Source: Bacillus sp. AFS055030
Lineage (GTDB): Bacteria > Bacillota > Bacilli > Bacillales > Bacillaceae_G
Length of the DNA stretch: 64,000 nt
Assembly: GCF_002574545.1 (NCBI RefSeq)
Contig: NZ_NUGT01000018.1
Coordinates: 1-64,000, forward strand
Direction: 5' to 3'
Shown piece by piece: positions 60,688-64,000 of the stretch. The translations under genes and the position numbers were made by a program. The notes under the pieces are model-generated. The model saw only the letters and a program-made list of their open reading frames with translations. It ran no database searches and was not told where the DNA came from. Numbering within the stretch: the stretch's first letter is position 1; each line of letters starts with the position of its first letter.

Positions 60688-60750
60688 ATGAACAATCATT
60701 CATACGTTTTCTATACATCTATTATATGAGTGAATGTTCATATGTGTCAA
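60688..60750 (-). promoter_or_regulatory. cad promoter with two ArsR-type operators
   Basis: Minus strand TTGACA (60750-60745), 18-bp spacer, TATAAT (60726-60721). Operator 1 (60724-60743) has arms ATATGA/TCATAT and fills the spacer; operator 2 (60688-60703, ATGAACAATCATTCAT) lies in the leader. Both share TGAACAWTCAYTCA, in opposite orientations. Confidence 0.75.
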
Positions 60751-60820
60751 AATAATATTTGTAAAATTTAATTAAGAAAGAATTAGTAATACATAAATTA
60801 TTTAAGAATGATCGAAGACT

Positions 60821-60870
60821 AAAAAAGTCAGACAGTTACTAGAAATTCTTAAGTAACTGTCTGACTTTTT
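60821..60870 (-). terminator. Terminator of the PCYCGC lipoprotein gene
   Basis: A perfect stem of 18-19 bp (60822-60840 with 60852-60870) with an 11-nt loop and flanking A/T runs. Confidence 0.9.
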
Positions 60871-60891
60871 ATTTGATATCCCCTGATTAAC

Positions 60892-61413
60892 CTATACACC
60901 CTGTCCTTTTGGCAACGGAGTATTTGTTGGCTTGGCATATCCATCTTTATATTTATTATCAATGTATTTTCGAATTTCTAACGGCGTTTTTCCTTCTTGC
61001 TGTAATTTCGCTGATTCAACTGCAATCTCCATACAGTTCACACATGTAGTTGCATGACTATCCCACACGATTGAACCGTCTTCTCTTTCCTCATGAATAA
61101 AGCAGTCTAAATTACTTTTATGACCTACACTTTCACCGCATCCACAATAACATGGAATATTTTTAAGTAGATCAGCATGTCGTGCTGCCACCATATATAT
61201 TTGTTGAATTTGTTGTTCTTTTTCACCTAAAAACTTCGGCAAAGTTTCATTATTAATTGTTTGTTCTCTAATATCACTTGTTTGAATATGTTCAGCATGA
61301 TTTTCGTGGTTATTCGTAGTAGTATTCTTTTCAGCTTGTTGATGACTACATCCTGTAAATAACATGGAAATTGTTAAAGCTGAAAGGACATTATAAATTG
61401 TTTTTCGTTTCAT
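60892..61413 (-). CDS. PCYCGC-motif lipoprotein
   Basis: 173-aa lipoprotein: signal peptide with lipobox LFTGC, a His-rich stretch (NNHENHAEHIQ), then the PCYCGC domain (NIPCYCGCGESVGHKS, with NLDCFIHEERED, TTCVNCMEIA). Cysteine/histidine content suggests extracytoplasmic metal (copper or similar) binding, as proposed for this domain family. It neighbours the cadC-cadA operon on the same strand but is transcribed separately (terminator 60821-60870). The ATG at 61413 has a better SD position than the upstream GTG at 61434. Confidence 0.88.
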   Translation of the reverse strand: MKRKTIYNVLSALTISMLFTGCSHQQAEKNTTTNNHENHAEHIQTSDIREQTINNETLPKFLGEKEQQIQQIYMVAARHADLLKNIPCYCGCGESVGHKSNLDCFIHEEREDGSIVWDSHATTCVNCMEIAVESAKLQQEGKTPLEIRKYIDNKYKDGYAKPTNTPLPKGQGV

Positions 61414-61484
61414 CATTTCCTCCAATATATACACGTTAATCTTATTTTAATCATTATTGGAGTGGAAAACAACGCATAACACCA

Positions 61485-61862
61485 TCAACTAAATACTGAA
61501 TCAATTAACATTTGTAGCAAGCTTGTAAATAAAAAGAAAAATCTAATCAAAAAACCAGCCCACACAAAACGTCTATATTTTCCCCAACGTTCTTGGTTAT
61601 CATTACGTTTGCAAATCCACATTAAAATCCAGGCCCCAAGTGGTAAAATTGGTATTTCAATTCGGTATTGATTAAAGTTTAGATTTATACTAAAAACAAA
61701 TAAACCGATAAGCATTGCAAGAATAGCCTTCCATACTTCTGGTTTCAATTCATTTGTCCGATAGATCCAAAATAGTAAAATTCCAAGAGTAATATAATTT
61801 ACTAGCGTAATAATAATAGCAGAAACATAGTGAAATTCGTTAAATTGGATATTAACGTCCAT
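61485..61862 (-). CDS. Hypothetical integral membrane protein
   Basis: 125 aa with three or four hydrophobic segments (IIITLVNYITLGILLFWIY, AILAMLIGLFVFSINL, PILPLGAWILMWIC, FFLFTSLLQMLIDSVF) and a basic loop KRNDNQERWGKYRR. SD AAAGGAGAATC precedes the ATG. I do not recognise the family. It may be co-transcribed with the PCYCGC lipoprotein (71-nt gap). Confidence 0.7.
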   Translation of the reverse strand: MDVNIQFNEFHYVSAIIITLVNYITLGILLFWIYRTNELKPEVWKAILAMLIGLFVFSINLNFNQYRIEIPILPLGAWILMWICKRNDNQERWGKYRRFVWAGFLIRFFFLFTSLLQMLIDSVFS

Positions 61863-62029
61863 TTGATTCTCCTTTTAGATCATTGAATGGTTTCTAATAT
61901 TTATGCCAGTCTTAACGATAATATTTGGTTAATTTACTATTTTCATCATCAATTGCATCTAAAATTAAATAGAATCCTATATTCTCGAGGATTTTTACTG
62001 AATAGATGTTTTTTTTCTCAATAAAAAAG

Positions 62030-62050
62030 TCACCTATTACAAATAGGTGA
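62030..62050 (-). terminator. Terminator of the AlkD-like gene
   Basis: TCACCTATT (62030-62038) / AATAGGTGA (62042-62050), followed on the minus strand by CTTTTTTATT. Confidence 0.88.
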
Positions 62051-62059
62051 TCTATCAAA

Positions 62060-62770
62060 TTAACAAATACATGTTTTTTTCTTAACGCCAAGTTTACCTT
62101 TTGCTTCAACCTTTTCAATATAATCTGTAGCAAGAGGTACTTTACATGCTGTATTGCCAACGTTTACTTGGACCTTTCCGACTTTTTGAGCGACCATCGT
62201 GGCCTCAACAGTTAGACTTGGGACAAAACTTCCTACAGCAATTACAAACCCATTCATCGTATAGCGAACTCTATTTTTTGAAGTATGTATATTCATTTCA
62301 ATATAATTAAGTAATTTACGAACTTCTTCTTTATCAATCTCTTCATCTGGTGCAATTGATAAATAATGACTATAAGTACTCCATCCACAAGTTTCAATTA
62401 ATTCTTCATCTGAATTCATCCACTCTTTAGCTAACTCGATTGCATACTGGCTCTCTGCGGCAACTGCACTTACAATGCTTTCAGCAATCATAAACCACTG
62501 AGCTTCTTTTGCCCAATTTTGAAGCTGTTCTTTTGTCATTAATTTTGGATTAATTGATAAACCGGCTAAATACATCGCATCTGAATTTCCAGTACTATAA
62601 AGTGCCAAAGCTAAATCTTGATCTTTTTTTACATATTTAACAAGCTTTTTCATATCACCAATTCTGACCCCAAAAAAAGGTTCCTTGGCACCATGACGCA
62701 TAAATGTTTTTTTTGTTTGTTCCGTACCCATTTCCTCTAATGATTTCATAACTTCTTCTAATGTCATCAT
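62060..62770 (-). CDS. DNA alkylation repair protein (AlkD-like HEAT-repeat)
   Basis: 236 aa, all-helical, of the AlkD/AlkC-like DNA alkylation repair family (PF08713). Visible conserved stretches: FFGVRIGDMKKLVKYVKKDQ, SGNSDAMYLAGL-type helix, and KNRVRYTMNGFVIAVGSFVP. Characterised relatives excise alkylated bases without base flipping; this subgroup is untested as far as I know. GGGGGAG precedes the twin ATG at 62770/62767; the upstream frame to 62806 lacks an SD. Confidence 0.85.
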   Translation of the reverse strand: MMTLEEVMKSLEEMGTEQTKKTFMRHGAKEPFFGVRIGDMKKLVKYVKKDQDLALALYSTGNSDAMYLAGLSINPKLMTKEQLQNWAKEAQWFMIAESIVSAVAAESQYAIELAKEWMNSDEELIETCGWSTYSHYLSIAPDEEIDKEEVRKLLNYIEMNIHTSKNRVRYTMNGFVIAVGSFVPSLTVEATMVAQKVGKVQVNVGNTACKVPLATDYIEKVEAKGKLGVKKKTCIC

Positions 62771-62856
62771 CTTCTCCCCCTTTATAAAAGGTTTGTTCCT
62801 TAACATCGTTGTCTAAAATGTATCGTATCATACATATTAAGGAAGGAAAGTATAGA

Positions 62857-63642
62857 ATGAACTATTTTTTTCTGTTCGTTATACTATTTAGTTTTACACT
62901 CTCAGCTTGTTCAAAAAACCAGATTATACATGAGTTTCACCTAAATAAATCAGCGGTTACAGCTGCAAGAAATGAAGACTGGTCTTACACAGGTAAAACT
63001 GGACCTAATTATTGGGGTTCAATCAATAAAGAATATGCACTATGTTCAAATGGTAAGCAACAATCTCCAGTTAATATTGATCAAACAAAGAAAAAATCAC
63101 TACCTTTAGGAATAAACTATCATAATGATCTTTTTAAAATAGAAAAATCACAATACACGCTAAATTTTATTCCAATTAATCACTCCAACTCAATTAATTT
63201 AAATGGAATAAACTATACATTACAACAATTTCATTTCCATACTCCAAGTGAACATACGATAAATGGAAAACGGAGTGATTTAGAGATTCATTTTATAAAT
63301 GAAAGTAAACAAAAATCGATAATTACGATCGGAGTACTTGTTGAAAGTGGTAGATTAAATAAAGAATTTCAAAAAATCCTTCATACAAATCCTATAGATG
63401 ACGATTTCGTGGGGAAAGTTGTTAAACTAAATTTGCAATCCTTTATTCCGTATACTAGTAAAAAATTTTCGTACACTGGCTCTTTTACAACACCTCCATG
63501 TACTGAAGGAATTAAATGGATCATCTATAATAAACCGATACAATTTTCCGAAGAACAAATCCAAACTTATCAAAATTATTTCAATCCAAATAGCCGCCCT
63601 GTTCAGCCATTAAATGGTAGAGATTTGTTTGAATCTTGGTAA
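62857..63642 (+). CDS. Alpha-class carbonic anhydrase, lipoprotein
   Basis: 261 aa. Lipoprotein signal (FLFVILFSFTLSACSKN, lipobox LSAC) and an alpha-carbonic anhydrase domain: WGSINKEYALCSNGKQQSPV, zinc histidines in QFHFHTPSEHTI and LEIHFINE, and the substrate-pocket FTTPPCTEGIKWIIY. It interconverts CO2 and bicarbonate outside the membrane. The open frame starts at 62809, but the ATG at 62857 begins the signal peptide and has GGAAGGAAAG upstream. Confidence 0.92.
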   Translation: MNYFFLFVILFSFTLSACSKNQIIHEFHLNKSAVTAARNEDWSYTGKTGPNYWGSINKEYALCSNGKQQSPVNIDQTKKKSLPLGINYHNDLFKIEKSQYTLNFIPINHSNSINLNGINYTLQQFHFHTPSEHTINGKRSDLEIHFINESKQKSIITIGVLVESGRLNKEFQKILHTNPIDDDFVGKVVKLNLQSFIPYTSKKFSYTGSFTTPPCTEGIKWIIYNKPIQFSEEQIQTYQNYFNPNSRPVQPLNGRDLFESW

Positions 63643-63690
63643 ACGTAACTAGTTGGTCGAGGGACAATAAATGTTCATTTCAACACCATA

Positions 63691-63726
63691 AAAAAAGTTA
63701 TCCTTCATAAACGGATAACTTTTTTT
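63691..63726. terminator. Terminator between the two carbonic anhydrase genes
   Basis: AAAAAAGTTATCC (63691-63703) / GGATAACTTTTTT (63713-63725); serves both convergent genes. Confidence 0.9.
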
Positions 63727-63736
63727 AAAAAAATCG

Positions 63737-64000
63737 TTATTTGACAGTTTTTTCATCTCGATTAACTAATTCTAATTTTCCAGTATGTGGGTCAATTACT
63801 AAACCATGAACTTCAACCTCTTTTGGAACAAGTGGGTGGTTTTTTATAATTGATACACTATGGTTAACACTATCGTATACATTTGTAAATCCAGTTAACC
63901 ATTTATCTAAATCTAAACCTGAAAAACCTAAAATTTCTAAGTTTTCTTCTTTTATTCCTCGTTCAACCATACTTTCTTTCATTCGTGTAGGATTTGTATT
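63737..64000 (-). CDS. Beta-class carbonic anhydrase, 3' end only
   Basis: The last 87 codons of a gene that continues beyond the window. GLDLDKWLTGFTNVYDSVNH, SVSIIKNHPLVPKEVEVHGL and VIDPHTGKLELV match the C-terminus of the small (about 190 aa) beta-class carbonic anhydrases such as B. subtilis YtiB. The zinc-binding Cys/His residues lie in the missing part. The frame is open through the window edge (residues NTNPTR precede the first Met seen). Confidence 0.85.
   Translation of the reverse strand, partial: NTNPTRMKESMVERGIKEENLEILGFSGLDLDKWLTGFTNVYDSVNHSVSIIKNHPLVPKEVEVHGLVIDPHTGKLELVNRDEKTVK

Noticed and set aside
61912-62160. 82-codon minus-strand frame
   Set aside because: It overlaps the 3' end of the AlkD-like gene in another frame, includes that gene's terminator hairpin, and has no SD.

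Overview
The window is chromosomal DNA from an endospore-forming, low-GC member of the Bacillaceae. Evidence: the gene order ecsC-ecsB-ecsA / hit / scoC / prsA / yhaL / yhaM / yhaR / hemZ / yhaX / yheA / yheC-D matches the Bacillus subtilis yha-yhe region; there is an alpha/beta-type SASP, YjcZ-family spore peptides, and recognisable sigma-G and sigma-K type promoters. No rRNA, tRNA, CRISPR array, phage or complete insertion sequence was seen.

Layout. 1-260: tandem hairpin repeats and a terminator. 260-2952: Ecs ABC exporter operon (minus strand). 3067-4136: two tandem copies of a roughly 380-nt structured, apparently non-coding RNA, each with a sigma-G-like promoter and its own terminator; this is the most unusual locus in the window. 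4208-9759: hit, scoC, two small YjcZ-like spore genes, prsA, yhaL, yhaM, yhzD-like and yrrS-like genes. 10127-14001: yhaR, hemZ, yhaX, yheA. 14116-18896: a sigma-K-type promoter driving four successive YheC/YheD-type ATP-grasp genes. 18960-21133: YxkF-like regulator and msmX, the latter with a cre (CcpA) site. 21187-24145: zinc-ribbon protein, SASP, cystine-type ABC transporter. 24303-28696: a small ORF in an odd intergenic segment, two CorC/HlyC-type CBS proteins, MerR regulator, HD-GYP protein. 28964-31215: serC-serA.

31267-38003 is a ketone-body / 3-hydroxybutyrate catabolic operon (GntP-type permease, scoA, scoB, 3-hydroxybutyrate dehydrogenase, a PAS-AAA+ sigma-54 activator, thiolase). 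Its control region carries a full sigma-54 -24/-12 promoter, three 16-bp palindromic upstream sites and a cre site: hydroxybutyrate would be oxidised to acetoacetate, activated by the CoA-transferase and cleaved to acetyl-CoA, under activator and catabolite control (inferred).

38033-47808: epimerase, a 1725-aa multidomain subtilisin-like protease with a dockerin-like module, metallophosphoesterase, maltose acetyltransferase-like protein, LysE exporter, PfoR/EIIC-like membrane protein. 47925-51721: argF-argG-argH with an ArgR/AhrC-type operator over the promoter. 51899-57163: Dps, nucleotidyltransferase, YciI, aminoglycoside-phosphotransferase-like protein, MFS, HAD, GNAT. 57471-61862: DedA, a cadA-cadC metal-resistance operon with its operators, a PCYCGC lipoprotein and a membrane protein. 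62060-64000: AlkD-like DNA glycosylase, an alpha-type carbonic anhydrase and the 3' end of a beta-type carbonic anhydrase. Several start codons were moved inward from the longest open frame on the basis of Shine-Dalgarno (SD) placement and family length; each case is stated.
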